DNA of 64,000 nt, taken from Raineyella fluvialis (GTDB taxonomy: Bacteria; Actinomycetota; Actinomycetes; Propionibacteriales; Propionibacteriaceae). The stretch is taken from NCBI RefSeq assembly GCF_009646095.1, contig NZ_CP045725.1, positions 2,046,001-2,110,000 of the forward strand, read 5' to 3'. A model generated the notes under the pieces. The model was not told where the DNA came from, did no database searches, and saw nothing but the letters and a program-made list of their open reading frames with translations. This document shows positions 29,601 through 37,634 of this stretch, one piece after another (position 1 is the first letter of the stretch; each line of letters begins with the position of its first letter). The translations under genes and the position numbers were made by a program.

Positions 29601-30439
29601 TGCTCGCCGACGGATCGGCGGTCCTGGGCGGGACGAAGCAGGGCGACGTGGTCGTCTGGAACCGCCGTGGCGACGCCTTCGCCCCAGCCGTGAGCGTGCC
29701 CGTCGACCCTGGTCAGTCGATCAGCTGGATCGGGTCGTCCGCGGACTCACGTACGCTCGTGGCCAGCGCGATCACCAGCCAGAAGGCCCTCGTGCTACGC
29801 CGTGCCGGCGACTCGTTCGCCGTCACCGGTCAGATCGACGTCGACCAGCCGCAGGCCATGGGGATCGACGCGACCGGGCGCCTGGCGGTCGTCGCCGACA
29901 TCAACGCCGCAGCCGGTGTCTGGACGATCGACGACGCCGGCCGGGCCACCCGCGTCGGCGGCATGGCCGATCTCGGGTCGACCGGGACAGTGGTGGTGTT
30001 CAGCCCCGACGGCAGGTCGGTGGCCATCGGGACGGACTCCGGGCGGGTCGTCGTCTACGACCTCGCCGATCCGGCGCATCCGCGTCAGGTCTCGGGGGAG
30101 AGTACGGCGCTGGGAGCGATCTACGGCATGGCCGTCAGCCCCGACGGTCGCTACCTGGCCGCCGGCGCCGGCGACAACCGGATCTGGCTGTGGCGCTGGG
30201 ACAACGAGAAGCTCAGCCCGTTCGCCTGGATCGAGGCGTCGCTGGACCGCGTCAATGACGTACGGTTCGTCGACAACGGCCGCCGGCTGGTCGCCGGCGG
30301 CGCCAACGGTGGGATCGCCTCGTGGGACATCGACGTCGACCGGGCCCGGGAAACAGTGTGCCAGGGGCGTGGGGCGCCGCTCACGGCCGACGAATGGGCC
30401 GAACGCCTCGTCGGCGCCGCGCCTCGGGAACTGTGCTGA
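26603..30439 (+). CDS. HTH-nSTAND1 NTPase-transmembrane-WD40 signalling protein
   Basis: This is a 1278-residue multidomain protein. A Cro/XRE-like helix-turn-helix (about 27-90) is followed by the nSTAND1 entry motif NPYVGLRPYAPEDRDVFFGR. A Walker A loop APSGGGKSS (about 160-167), a Walker B LVIDQCEELW (about 218) and a helical STAND arm come next. One membrane helix lies at about 549-570 (LAGVLVLAILAVVALI). From about residue 630, repeated WD40-like blades (AAVFSPDGRTLYAG, VAFSPDGQWLAAG, VVFSPDGRSVAIG, MAVSPDGRYLAAG) form one or two propellers. STAND proteins are ligand-triggered switches. Relatives include signalling and antiphage proteins, but no effector domain is visible here. It is a single gene with no co-transcribed partner. 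Confidence 0.87.
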   Translation: MSATDVTDEGATTAAGAITGAGLPRTKRGLGEALAAGRSRAGLSYRDLSRRSTVPVATLQGWIGGRSLPTPALRSAFLEVLDLLGLTADHTGPEWWQAVEDARRIPGTAAGNPYVGLRPYAPEDRDVFFGRQQELADLVERVRAAAVPGAGQPVVALLAPSGGGKSSLLGAGLVGTACAPGGALDGWYAALLTPGEDPEERWRAAYAARLAHPELPAVLVIDQCEELWTVASQDRREALIALLGGVLADGVARGEAAGQDSSEAVAPDVVVIGLRSDYFGPAAEHTVLGAALGHPLLLPTVSTEQAESIITGPARLRGVVVDPGLIAVLQRDLGAAGGTWAGGALPLLSQALTETWDTAKGQTLTAADYLAVGGVAGAIERAAERAYADLDEAARPIARGLILRMVRVDLDTPVRRPLELELLQDDEVAWSVVERFARARLLTVGDDTVELAHEALLQHWNRLRGWVAEDMEDLRARAYLARAAALWTEHDRDDDLLIPVGRFGLGLEEDATTRMLGTAEREFVAASRAHFLALEQEQVRTNRRLRLRARVAFGALAGVLVLAILAVVALINMQNTRNQALSRQMALSSSLVSAQDPGLAAQIALGASEWSGTPEGTSALISATGRPFPRRALGPSAATKLTVDADARLLVQPEPDGTLRLWRGQAASGAAGGAPEVLPLDPAHKSLFAGAVSTVGGQALVAAGGMNGLWLVDAAAAPARVLATLSSGPGTTYAAVFSPDGRTLYAGMQNGSIRRWDISTPTAPHEMPALATQQDPVLALTIDPTGTRLATAGAKGVARWVLDGDRATLLGPLTTLSAVQAVAFSPDGQWLAAGESRGRRVSRWRLDGDTATAQAPLTGFTSWINDVHFSSDGARVLVASSDQSMREFDQTTGAQLRSYPHPAVVSAAIYARDHLVSAASDGTVRWWPRVDPVFTHFATGLFQVSADTTGTHLLSSVDRTGSIAAWDLADPSRPRRLPDPETSAPDGSHPAGDYEVVTAVLADGSAVLGGTKQGDVVVWNRRGDAFAPAVSVPVDPGQSISWIGSSADSRTLVASAITSQKALVLRRAGDSFAVTGQIDVDQPQAMGIDATGRLAVVADINAAAGVWTIDDAGRATRVGGMADLGSTGTVVVFSPDGRSVAIGTDSGRVVVYDLADPAHPRQVSGESTALGAIYGMAVSPDGRYLAAGAGDNRIWLWRWDNEKLSPFAWIEASLDRVNDVRFVDNGRRLVAGGANGGIASWDIDVDRARETVCQGRGAPLTADEWAERLVGAAPRELC

Positions 30440-30530
30440 GGCGTACCGCGGTCGGCCCACGGCCAGCCCCTGGGCCCTCACTCCCCGGGCAACAGACGCC
30501 CCTGTGGTGCGGGGCTGTTAGGCTGTCAAG

Positions 30531-32105
30531 GTGCCACGCCCTGATGGCCGGCTGACCGCCGAGCTCGACCCCCTGGAGAAGTCCCCGCAGGATGAATGCG
30601 GTGTGTTCGGCGTCTGGGCGCCGGGCGAGGACGTGTCGAAGCTGTCCTACTACGGTCTCTACGCCCTGCAGCACCGCGGGCAGGAGTCCGCGGGCATCGC
30701 CGTGTCGGACGGCCGGCGGATCATGGTCTTCAAGGACATGGGACTCGTCTCCCAGGTGTTCGACGAGGGCACGCTGAACTCTCTGACCGGTGACCTGGCG
30801 ATCGGGCATGCCCGCTACTCGACCACCGGTGCCAGCGTCTGGAGCAATGCCCAGCCGACCTTCCGCGCCACCGCGTCGTACGGCATCACGCTCGCCCACA
30901 ACGGCAACCTCACCAACACCGATGACCTCGAGTCCTGGCTGCGTGATCGCCGGCCCACCGAGGAGGTGCCGCACAAGAACGCGATGGACTCGACGAACGA
31001 CACGTCGATCGTCACGGCGTTGATGGCCACCTTCGACGACCTGCCCCTGGGGGCCGCCGCGCTCAAGGTCCTGCCGCACCTGCGCGGCGCCTTCTCCCTG
31101 GTGTTCATGGACGAGAAGACCCTCTACGCCGCCCGGGACCCGCAGGGCTTCCGGCCGCTGTGCCTGGGCCGCCTCGAGCGTGGCTGGGTGGTCGCCTCCG
31201 AGACCTGCGCCCTCGACATCGTCGGGGCCTCCTTCGTCCGCGAGGTCGAGCCGGGGGAGTGCATCGCCATCGATGCGGACGGCCTGCGATCGACCCGCTT
31301 CGCCGAGACCCGGCGGAAGGGCTGCGTCTTCGAGTACGTCTACATCGCCCGTCCCGATTCGACGATCCACGGTCGCTCGGTGCACGAGTCCCGGGTCGAG
31401 GTGGGCCGGGCCCTGGCCCGCGAGCACCCGGTCGAGGCGGACCTGGTGATGCCGGTCCCGGCCTCGGGGGTGCCGGCGGCGATCGGCTACGCCCAGGAGT
31501 CCGGCATCCCGTACGCCGAGGGCTTGGTCAAGAACAACTACGTGGGGCGGACCTTCATCCAGCCCTCGCAGACCATCCGCCAGCTGGGCATCCGGCTCAA
31601 GCTCAACCCGTTGCGCCACGTCATCGAGGGCAAGCGGCTGGTCGTCGTCGACGACTCGATCGTCCGCGGCAACACCCAGCGGGCGCTGGTCCGGATGCTC
31701 AAGGAGGCCGGCGCGGCCGAGGTCCACGTCCGGATCTCCTCTCCGCCGGTGCGCTGGCCCTGCTTCTTCGGCATCGACTTCTCCACCCGTGCCGAACTGA
31801 TCGCCTCGGGGCTGAACGTCGAGGAGATCTGTCGCTCGATCGGGGCCGACTCGCTCGGCTACGTCAGCCTTGACGGCATGGTCGGCGCCACCGACCGGCC
31901 GAAGGACAGCCTGTGCCGCGCCTGCTTCGACGGGGTCTACCCGGTCGAGCCGCCGCCGCATGCGCTCGGCATCCTCGGGGACGGGTTCGTCGCCCCCCAG
32001 AGCACCCAGTTGCCGCTGCTGAGCGACACGGATGAGACCGACGAGACCATCACCGACCCGGCCGAGCAGGGAGCTGCGGCCGCGCGACCCGCGGAGGACC
32101 GATGA
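30531..32105 (+). CDS. purF: Amidophosphoribosyltransferase
   Basis: The 524-residue enzyme makes phosphoribosylamine from PRPP and glutamine, the first committed purine step. Cys23 in DECGVFGVW would become the N-terminal nucleophile after propeptide removal. The phosphoribosyl site shows VVVDDSIVRGNT. Cysteines in KGCVFEY, CFFGIDF and LCRACF match the ligands of the 4Fe-4S cluster found in the Bacillus-type enzyme. The Asp/Glu-rich C-terminal tail is extra. TAGGCT (30519-30524) lies 6 nt before the GTG, so the mRNA is probably leaderless. Its stop overlaps the purM start by 4 nt. Confidence 0.96.
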   Translation: MPRPDGRLTAELDPLEKSPQDECGVFGVWAPGEDVSKLSYYGLYALQHRGQESAGIAVSDGRRIMVFKDMGLVSQVFDEGTLNSLTGDLAIGHARYSTTGASVWSNAQPTFRATASYGITLAHNGNLTNTDDLESWLRDRRPTEEVPHKNAMDSTNDTSIVTALMATFDDLPLGAAALKVLPHLRGAFSLVFMDEKTLYAARDPQGFRPLCLGRLERGWVVASETCALDIVGASFVREVEPGECIAIDADGLRSTRFAETRRKGCVFEYVYIARPDSTIHGRSVHESRVEVGRALAREHPVEADLVMPVPASGVPAAIGYAQESGIPYAEGLVKNNYVGRTFIQPSQTIRQLGIRLKLNPLRHVIEGKRLVVVDDSIVRGNTQRALVRMLKEAGAAEVHVRISSPPVRWPCFFGIDFSTRAELIASGLNVEEICRSIGADSLGYVSLDGMVGATDRPKDSLCRACFDGVYPVEPPPHALGILGDGFVAPQSTQLPLLSDTDETDETITDPAEQGAAAARPAEDR

Positions 32106-33202
32106 CCCAGCAGCCGAGCCCGTCAGACGTCGGAGTGCCGGCGACCCCCAGCGCGTACGCCGCGGCCGGCGTGGACATCGAGGCCGGCGATCGTGCCGTG
32201 GAGCTGATGAAGGCCTCGGTCGCCGCGACGCATCGTCCCGAGGTCCTCGGCGGCCTCGGCGGCTTCGCCGGGTTCTTCGACGCCTCCGCGCTCGTCGGCT
32301 ACCGGCGCCCGGTGCTCGCCACGTCGACCGACGGCGTGGGCACCAAGGTCGCGATCGCCCAGGCGATGGACCGGCACGACACCATCGGCCAGGACCTGAT
32401 CGGCATGCTCGTCGACGACCTCGTCGTGGTGGGCGCCGAGCCGCTGTTCGTCACCGACTACATCGCGTGCGGCCGGGTCGTCCCGGAGCGGATCGCGGCC
32501 ATCGTCCGGGGGATCGCACGGGGCTGTGAGATCGCCGGAGCCGCCCTCCTCGGCGGCGAGACGGCCGAACACCCCGGACTCCTCGACCCGGACGAGTACG
32601 ACATCGCCGGTGCCACCACCGGTGTCGTCGAGTACGACCGGATCCTCGGCGCCGACCGGGTGCAGCCCGGTGACGTCGTCATCGCGATGGGTTCCTCGGG
32701 GCTGCACTCCAACGGCTACTCCCTGGTCCGGCACGTGCTGCTCGAGCGGGCCGGCTGGTCGCTCGACCGCGAGGTGCCCGAGCTGGGTGGGGCCCTCGGT
32801 GACGAACTGCTGGCCCCGACGCGGATCTACGCCCGTGACTGCCTCGCCCTGGCGGACGCCACGGAGGTGCACGCGATGAGCCACATCACCGGCGGCGGGC
32901 TCGCCAACAACCTCGCTCGGGTCATCCCGGGTCATCTGGCCGTACGCATCGACCGGTCCAGCTGGACCCCCCAGCCGATCTTCTCCCTCGTGCAGCAGGT
33001 CGGCACGGTCTCCCAGCCGGACATCGAGGCCACGCTCAACATGGGGGTCGGCATGGTCGCCCTCGTCCCCGCTTCCGGGGTCGACGAATCGCTGACCCTG
33101 CTCGGCGCTCGCGGGATCGATTCCTGGGTCTGCGGTGAGGTGCGTGAGGCGGGGGACACAGACGGTGGAACGGTGGTCCTGGAGGGGCGGCACGGGGCGT
33201 AG
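32102..33202 (+). CDS. purM: Phosphoribosylformylglycinamidine cyclo-ligase
   Basis: The 366-residue AIR synthetase closes the imidazole ring with ATP. It has the PurM-fold segments GVGTKVAIAQAM and LIGMLVDDLVVVGAEPLFVTDY, the GGETAEHPG loop and MGSSGLHSNGYSLVR. The ATG at 32102 overlaps the purF stop (ATGA), so it is translationally coupled. Length is normal, with a slightly extended N-terminus. Confidence 0.96.
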   Translation: MTQQPSPSDVGVPATPSAYAAAGVDIEAGDRAVELMKASVAATHRPEVLGGLGGFAGFFDASALVGYRRPVLATSTDGVGTKVAIAQAMDRHDTIGQDLIGMLVDDLVVVGAEPLFVTDYIACGRVVPERIAAIVRGIARGCEIAGAALLGGETAEHPGLLDPDEYDIAGATTGVVEYDRILGADRVQPGDVVIAMGSSGLHSNGYSLVRHVLLERAGWSLDREVPELGGALGDELLAPTRIYARDCLALADATEVHAMSHITGGGLANNLARVIPGHLAVRIDRSSWTPQPIFSLVQQVGTVSQPDIEATLNMGVGMVALVPASGVDESLTLLGARGIDSWVCGEVREAGDTDGGTVVLEGRHGA

Positions 33203-33229
33203 ATCTGGGCGACGACACGGGTGTTCACG

Positions 33230-33271
33230 GCCGGTGGAGGACTTTGATTAGTCCACCGGCTCGGGTAGCCT
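33230..33271 (+). promoter_or_regulatory. Promoter of the DUF3073 gene set inside an inverted repeat
   Basis: TTGATT (33244-33249), a 16-nt spacer and TAGCCT (33266-33271) make a plausible housekeeping promoter. A perfect 9-bp inverted repeat (33230-33238 with 33252-33260) brackets the -35. It could end purFM transcription or be an operator. The in-frame GTG at 33272 directly follows the -10, so translation must begin further in. Confidence 0.6.
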
Positions 33272-33346
33272 GTGTCTCACGACAGTTACCAGATTCATGC
33301 CGCGGCCCAGCCGCAGGCGCTACCAGATGCGAGGGGGTCGACCCAT

Positions 33347-33595
33347 ATGGGGCGCGGCCGTGCGAAGGCAAAGCAGACCAAGGTTGCTCGTGAGTTGAAG
33401 TACCGCTCGGTTGAGACGGACTTCTCCTCGCTGGAGCGTGAACTCCGGGGCGAGTCCTATCAGGACGAGGACCAGAGCGACTCCCACGAAGTCGAAGACG
33501 ACGTACCGGACGCGTATGCGGATCTGGCGGCTCGTTACAACGTCGACGAGGATGACGAGTACGGCGGCTACGGAGAGATGCGCAAGTCGGGCTAG
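33347..33595 (+). CDS. DUF3073 domain-containing protein
   Basis: The 82-residue soluble protein starts MGRGRAKAKQTKVARELKY, the hallmark of the actinobacterial DUF3073 family. The middle and end are strongly acidic (DEDQSDSHEVEDDVPDAY, DEDDEYGGYGE). Its function is unknown. The family commonly sits right after purM, as it does here, though it has its own promoter. The ATG at 33347 has a GAGGGGG site about 10 nt upstream and gives the family-typical N-terminus. Confidence 0.9.
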   Translation: MGRGRAKAKQTKVARELKYRSVETDFSSLERELRGESYQDEDQSDSHEVEDDVPDAYADLAARYNVDEDDEYGGYGEMRKSG

Positions 33596-33658
33596 CGTCC
33601 CGCTGCCTCGCCGGTGGTCAGCTCGCCGGTGGTCGACTCAGGTCATGCAGGGCCGTTC

Positions 33659-34657
33659 GTGAGCGTTCCCCAGGATATCGACCCCTCCCGGTGGCGCTCC
33701 GATCTGTTGACCGGCTTCTCCTGCACGGACCTGCCGTTGACTCCGCACGTCCCGATCGTGGGCGAGCCGGACATCCCCGTCGGTGGTGTCCTGATCCGTC
33801 GTGATCGGGACCGTCCGTCCGATCCCTCGGTCAGGCGTCCGGCGGTGCTGTACATCCATGGCTGGAACGACTACTTCTTCCAGACCCACCTGGCTGACTT
33901 CTGGGTGGGACTGGGGTACGACTTCTATGCCGTGGACCTGCGCCGGTACGGGCGGGCGCTGCGACCAGGGCAGCTGTTCGGCTACATCACCGACCTCGAC
34001 GAGTACGCGGCCGAGATCGATGCGGCCGTGACCGTGATCCGCGCCGACGGCCACGACACGCTGGTGCTGATGGGGCATTCCACCGGTGGGCTGACGGCCG
34101 CGCTCTACGCCGACACCCATCCGGGCGTCTTCACGGCTGTCGTGCTGAACTCGCCGTGGCTCGAGCTGTCGGGCAATCTGCTGCTGCGCCAGGTCGTGTC
34201 CCGGCTTGTCAGCGGGGTGGCGCGGATGGCTCCCACCTCGATCCTCCCGATCGTCGACCAGGGGTTCTACCGGCGGACGATCCTCGCCGCCGAGGCGGGG
34301 GAGTGGGACTTCGACACCGAGTGGAAACGCCTCAATGCGCCGATCCGGCTGGGCTGGGGCCGGGCCATCATCCGGGCCCACGAGCGGGTCGCGGCCGGCC
34401 TGCACATCGACGTCCCCGTGCTGGTCCTGTGCTCGGCCCGGTCTGTCCAGGGCCGGACATGGTCGGAGGAGATGGCGCAGGCCGACACGGTGCTCGACGC
34501 CGACGGGGTCGCCCATCGGGCCCCCGACCTCGGACGACATGTGACGGTGGTCCGGATCAGTGGAGGCTTGCACGACCTCGTCCTCTCGGCGCCTCCGGTG
34601 CGGGCGGAGTTCTTCAGGACGGTTGAGACGTGGGTGGCCGCCTACTGTGAGCTGTGA
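33659..34657 (+). CDS. Alpha/beta hydrolase (serine lipase/lysophospholipase-like)
   Basis: The 332-residue protein has an alpha/beta hydrolase core: the oxyanion segment YIHGWNDYFFQ, the nucleophile elbow GHSTGG, and a C-terminal His in SGGLHDLVLS. It resembles monoacylglycerol lipase-type enzymes of actinobacteria, but the substrate is unknown. There is no signal peptide, so it is cytosolic. The start is uncertain. GTG 33659 gives a compact N-terminus and has a weak GCAGGGC site, while a GTG at 33614 is also in frame. It ends 12 nt before ndh, but ndh has its own -10. Confidence 0.82.
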   Translation: MSVPQDIDPSRWRSDLLTGFSCTDLPLTPHVPIVGEPDIPVGGVLIRRDRDRPSDPSVRRPAVLYIHGWNDYFFQTHLADFWVGLGYDFYAVDLRRYGRALRPGQLFGYITDLDEYAAEIDAAVTVIRADGHDTLVLMGHSTGGLTAALYADTHPGVFTAVVLNSPWLELSGNLLLRQVVSRLVSGVARMAPTSILPIVDQGFYRRTILAAEAGEWDFDTEWKRLNAPIRLGWGRAIIRAHERVAAGLHIDVPVLVLCSARSVQGRTWSEEMAQADTVLDADGVAHRAPDLGRHVTVVRISGGLHDLVLSAPPVRAEFFRTVETWVAAYCEL

Positions 34658-34669
34658 CACGATGACAGG

Positions 34670-35983
34670 GTGAATCAAGGGCCACATGTCGTTGTCATCG
34701 GTGCCGGTTTCGCGGGGATCCAGGCCGCACGGGAGCTCTCCCGTCAGGGCTGCCTGGTCACCCTGGTGGACCGGCATCCCTACAACACGTTCCAGCCGCT
34801 CCTGTACCAGGTGGCGACGGGCGGACTCAACCCGGGCGACGTCACCTACTCGCTGCGTAACTTCTCCGGCAAGCATCGCGGGGTCCGGTTCACCTGCGGT
34901 GCGGTGAGCGGCATCGACCCGGAGGGACGTACGGTCTCCCTCGATGACGGGCGCACCATCGCCTACGACTACCTCGTCCTCGGCTTCGGCGTGACCGCGA
35001 ACTTCTTCGGCCTGCCGGGGGTGGCCGAGAACGCCCTGCCGATGTACACCCGGGCCCAGGCCATCGCCTGCCGCGATGCCGTGTTCGGCCGGCTGGAGCA
35101 CTATGCCGCGCTGCCGGAGGAGGAGCGGGCGACCAAGGACCTCCACATCGTGGTGGTCGGCGGCGGTGCGACGGGCGTGGAGATGGCCGGCTCATTGGCG
35201 GAGATGCGCTCCACCGGGGTGCCGAACATGTATCCCGAGCTTGACCGCAAGCGGGTCAAGGTGCACCTGGTCGAGGCCGGCCCCGTGCTGCTCGGCCCCT
35301 TCGGGCATGACCTGCAGGAGTACACGTACGACGAGATGGTCAAGCGCGACGTGGACGTCCGCCTCAGCACGTCGGTGGCGCGGATCGATGCATCCCACGT
35401 CTACCTCAAGGGCGGCGAGGAGATCGACAGTGACGTGGTGATCTGGGGCGCGGGCGTGGGAGCGTACGACTGGGTCCGCTCACTCGGCTTCGAGCTGGGA
35501 CGCGGTGGCCGGATCGTCGTCGACCAGATGCTGAGGGTCAAGGGCCAGGACCGGATCTTCGCCGCCGGGGACTGTTCGATCATCGAGGACCAGTTCCTCC
35601 CGCAGCTGGCGCAGCCGGCCATGCAGATGGGCGTCCACATCGCGGGCCAGATCGTCTCTCACGCGAAGGGTGGCCAGCTCGAGCGCTTCGAGTACTGGGA
35701 CAAGGGCACGATGGCGACGATCGGTCGCAACGCCGCCGTCGCCGAGGTCGCCATCCCGGGTCGCCACAAGCCCGTCGCCTTCACCGGCTTCGTCGCGTGG
35801 CTGCTGTGGGTCGGTGTCCACCTGTTCATGCTGTTGGGCGGACGCAACCGGGTCGGCGCGATGATCAACCTGGGCTTCCGCTACATCGCCTGGGGCTCCA
35901 ACACCTGGAACATCGTCGGTGACCTGGCCACGCCCAAGCGGGCCAAGCGTTCGGCCGCCGAGGCCGAGGCCGAGAACGACTGA
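34670..35983 (+). CDS. ndh: Type II NADH dehydrogenase (NAD(P)/FAD-dependent oxidoreductase)
   Basis: The 437-residue single-subunit flavoenzyme oxidises NADH and reduces menaquinone at the membrane without pumping protons. The FAD site VIGAGFAG is at the N-terminus, the NADH site VVVGGGATGVEMAG follows in the middle, and IFAAGDCS closes the second FAD contact. A hydrophobic C-terminal stretch (FTGFVAWLLWVGVHLFML) and an Ala/Glu tail fit membrane docking. CACGAT (34658-34663) lies 6 nt before the GTG, a probable leaderless start. A strong terminator follows. Confidence 0.93.
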   Translation: MNQGPHVVVIGAGFAGIQAARELSRQGCLVTLVDRHPYNTFQPLLYQVATGGLNPGDVTYSLRNFSGKHRGVRFTCGAVSGIDPEGRTVSLDDGRTIAYDYLVLGFGVTANFFGLPGVAENALPMYTRAQAIACRDAVFGRLEHYAALPEEERATKDLHIVVVGGGATGVEMAGSLAEMRSTGVPNMYPELDRKRVKVHLVEAGPVLLGPFGHDLQEYTYDEMVKRDVDVRLSTSVARIDASHVYLKGGEEIDSDVVIWGAGVGAYDWVRSLGFELGRGGRIVVDQMLRVKGQDRIFAAGDCSIIEDQFLPQLAQPAMQMGVHIAGQIVSHAKGGQLERFEYWDKGTMATIGRNAAVAEVAIPGRHKPVAFTGFVAWLLWVGVHLFMLLGGRNRVGAMINLGFRYIAWGSNTWNIVGDLATPKRAKRSAAEAEAEND

Positions 35984-36018
35984 GCCGCCACCTGATCCGA
36001 CCGCGGGGCCGGACCGAG

Positions 36019-36061
36019 AACGCCGATGGCCCGACCCTCATGGGGTCGGGCCATCGGCGTG
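36019..36061. terminator. Bidirectional stem-loop between ndh and fructosamine kinase
   Basis: A perfect stem of 17-18 bp (36020-36037 with 36043-36060) encloses a 5-nt loop. It is 36 nt after the ndh stop and 15 nt beyond the stop of the convergent kinase gene. It should end both transcripts. Confidence 0.85.
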
Positions 36062-36075
36062 CGTGGCGCTTCCGC

Positions 36076-36840
36076 TCAGAGGAAGCGTTCGGCCAACCGC
36101 ACCGCCTGGGTGCCGTACGCGGCCGAATGGGTGACCGCGTGGACCAGCAGCGGATGCAACTGGTGCAGCCCGATCAGGCCGCGCCAGCCCTCGGTGAGCC
36201 GGGCGCTCTCGGCGTACGCGTCGAGGATCACGTCGATGAACGGAGCACCGAACAGTGACAGCATCGCGAGGTCGGTGAGCCCGTGGCCGCCGTGGGCGGC
36301 CGGGTCAATCAGGACGACGCCCTTGGGTGACCACAGCACGTTGCCTGCCCACAGGTCGCCGTGGATCCGTGAGGGAGCGCTCCCGTCATCGAAGACACCG
36401 TCGGCCAGCCGGGCGGCGATCCGTTCGATGGTGCGCATCCCGGCGTCGTTGAGGTTGCCGAGCGCGTGGGCGGCCTGCGCGTACGGCAGGATGCGCTGTT
36501 CGGCGAAGAACACGCCCCAGGTGTCCTCGGGACGCAGCGTCATGGCCTGGACCCCGATGAAGCCGTCACCGTCCCAGCCGTCCGGGCCCTGCCCGAAGGC
36601 GTCCGCGCCCGCGGCGTGGGTGCGGGCCAGGGCGTGCCCGAAGGCCTCCGCCGATGCCTTCGAGGGTCGCGAGTTGGGGACGTTGTCCAGCTCGATGCGG
36701 CCTTCTTCGACGGACCGTACGCGGACCACCTGGGCGCTGCCCGGACCGGCGAGGGCGAGCCACCTCAGCCCCGCGGCCTCGACCTGGAAGTAGCCCTCCG
36801 GTGTCGTCGCGGATTCCTTGGTGAACGTTTCGTGCGCCAT
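36076..36840 (-). CDS. Fructosamine kinase family protein
   Basis: The 254-residue small-molecule kinase has the phosphotransferase loop IHGDLWAGNVLW and the metal Asp in VLIDPAAHGGHG, as in fructosamine-3-kinases. Such enzymes phosphorylate sugar adducts on lysine so that they fall off glycated proteins, a repair role. The protein is shorter than the usual 280-290 residues at the N-terminus, which is common in actinobacterial members. TAGGCT (36847-36852) lies 6 nt before the ATG, so it is probably leaderless. The 238 nt between this gene and tRNA-Phe hold only its promoter and the tRNA terminator. Confidence 0.9.
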   Translation of the reverse strand: MAHETFTKESATTPEGYFQVEAAGLRWLALAGPGSAQVVRVRSVEEGRIELDNVPNSRPSKASAEAFGHALARTHAAGADAFGQGPDGWDGDGFIGVQAMTLRPEDTWGVFFAEQRILPYAQAAHALGNLNDAGMRTIERIAARLADGVFDDGSAPSRIHGDLWAGNVLWSPKGVVLIDPAAHGGHGLTDLAMLSLFGAPFIDVILDAYAESARLTEGWRGLIGLHQLHPLLVHAVTHSAAYGTQAVRLAERFL

Positions 36841-37040
36841 GGCGGAAGCCTATCCGTAGGAATCGGGTATCTCCTACACGCGCCGTAGAACGGGCTCCCG
36901 GCAACGCGCGCGAGGAGATATGACAGAGATCACATCAGGGTAGCGGCCGTCGGGATCGTCGCGGGCGTGGAGTGCGTCGGTGGACGCCGCTCCATCGCAG
37001 GATGGCGGATCCAGCTGGACCGGCGGAGGACAGCTGGGGA

Positions 37041-37072
37041 AAGCAAAAGGGTCGCACCTCGAGGTGCGACCC
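37041..37072 (-). terminator. Rho-independent terminator after tRNA-Phe
   Basis: On the minus strand, a perfect 24-nt palindrome (37049-37072, GGGTCGCACCTC and its complement) is followed by TTTTGCTTT. It begins 6 nt after the tRNA-Phe 3' end. This is one of the few terminators here with a real U-tract. Confidence 0.85.
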
Positions 37073-37078
37073 GTGCTG

Positions 37079-37152
37079 TGGCCAGGACCGGGTTCGAACC
37101 GGTGACCTTTCACTTTTCAGGCGAACGCTGCTACCAACTGAGCTACCTGGCC
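37079..37152 (-). tRNA. tRNA-Phe (anticodon GAA)
   Basis: The 74-nt cloverleaf has the acceptor stem GGCCAGG/CCTGGCC, discriminator A, D-arm TAGCTCAGTTGGTAG, anticodon loop CTGAAAA and T-loop GGTTCGAACC. The CCA end is not encoded. It lies 63 nt downstream of tRNA-Asp on the same strand and is followed by a terminator. Confidence 0.97.
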
Positions 37153-37215
37153 GAAGGATTGCTCCTCCAACAGAAAAACGGTGACACGAGCGACACGTTC
37201 GTCTCACCGCTTCCG

Positions 37216-37289
37216 CGACCCCGACGGGACTCGAACCCGCGACCTCCGCCGTGACAGGGCGGCGCGCTAACCAACTGCGCTACGGGGCC
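37216..37289 (-). tRNA. tRNA-Asp (anticodon GTC)
   Basis: The 74-nt cloverleaf has the acceptor GGCCCCG/CGGGGTC (one G-U pair), discriminator G, anticodon loop CTGTCAC and T-loop GGTTCGAGTCC. CCA is not encoded. It is probably co-transcribed with tRNA-Phe. The tRNA-Glu that often precedes this pair in actinobacteria is not present upstream. Confidence 0.97.
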
Positions 37290-37377
37290 ATCCGGTCTCC
37301 GGACCCTCTGCCTGCAGTGACCTGCGAGCCAGTGGAACCTTTCCGAGTGACCTGCTGCCGTTTCAGGCAGCTCGAGA

Positions 37378-37407
37378 ACTATAGCGCGAGCGAGAAGCAA
37401 ATGTGAA
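37378..37407 (-). promoter_or_regulatory. Putative promoter of the tRNA-Asp/tRNA-Phe unit
   Basis: On the minus strand, TATAGT (37378-37383) with TTCACA (37402-37407) and an 18-nt spacer is the best promoter-like pair upstream of tRNA-Asp, about 90 nt before its 5' end. The gene-free stretch 37290-37634 otherwise holds a small hairpin at about 37357-37374 and, on the plus strand, TATGGT (37574-37579), a likely -10 for the next gene. Confidence 0.5.
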
Positions 37408-37634
37408 ATCGAGGTGTTCCGCGGTCCGTCCGCCCGTCAGATCGGCGCCATCACGACGATCGGGCGCCAGGGCACGCCTCCGGCGGGGGGCAACGCTCCC
37501 GCGACGGGTCGGGGCCGCGTACGGTCGCTGTGCCTCTGGGGGTCACTCGGCAGCGATCGCGGCGCCGGCCCGGTATGGTCATCGGGGACGGATCGTGTGA
37601 CGCCCGTGGGCGGCGACAGGGAGATGACGGATCA

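Noticed and set aside
33272-33346. Upstream GTG start for the DUF3073 protein
   Set aside because: It directly follows the -10 box, so it would be untranscribed, and the added residues do not match the family N-terminus.
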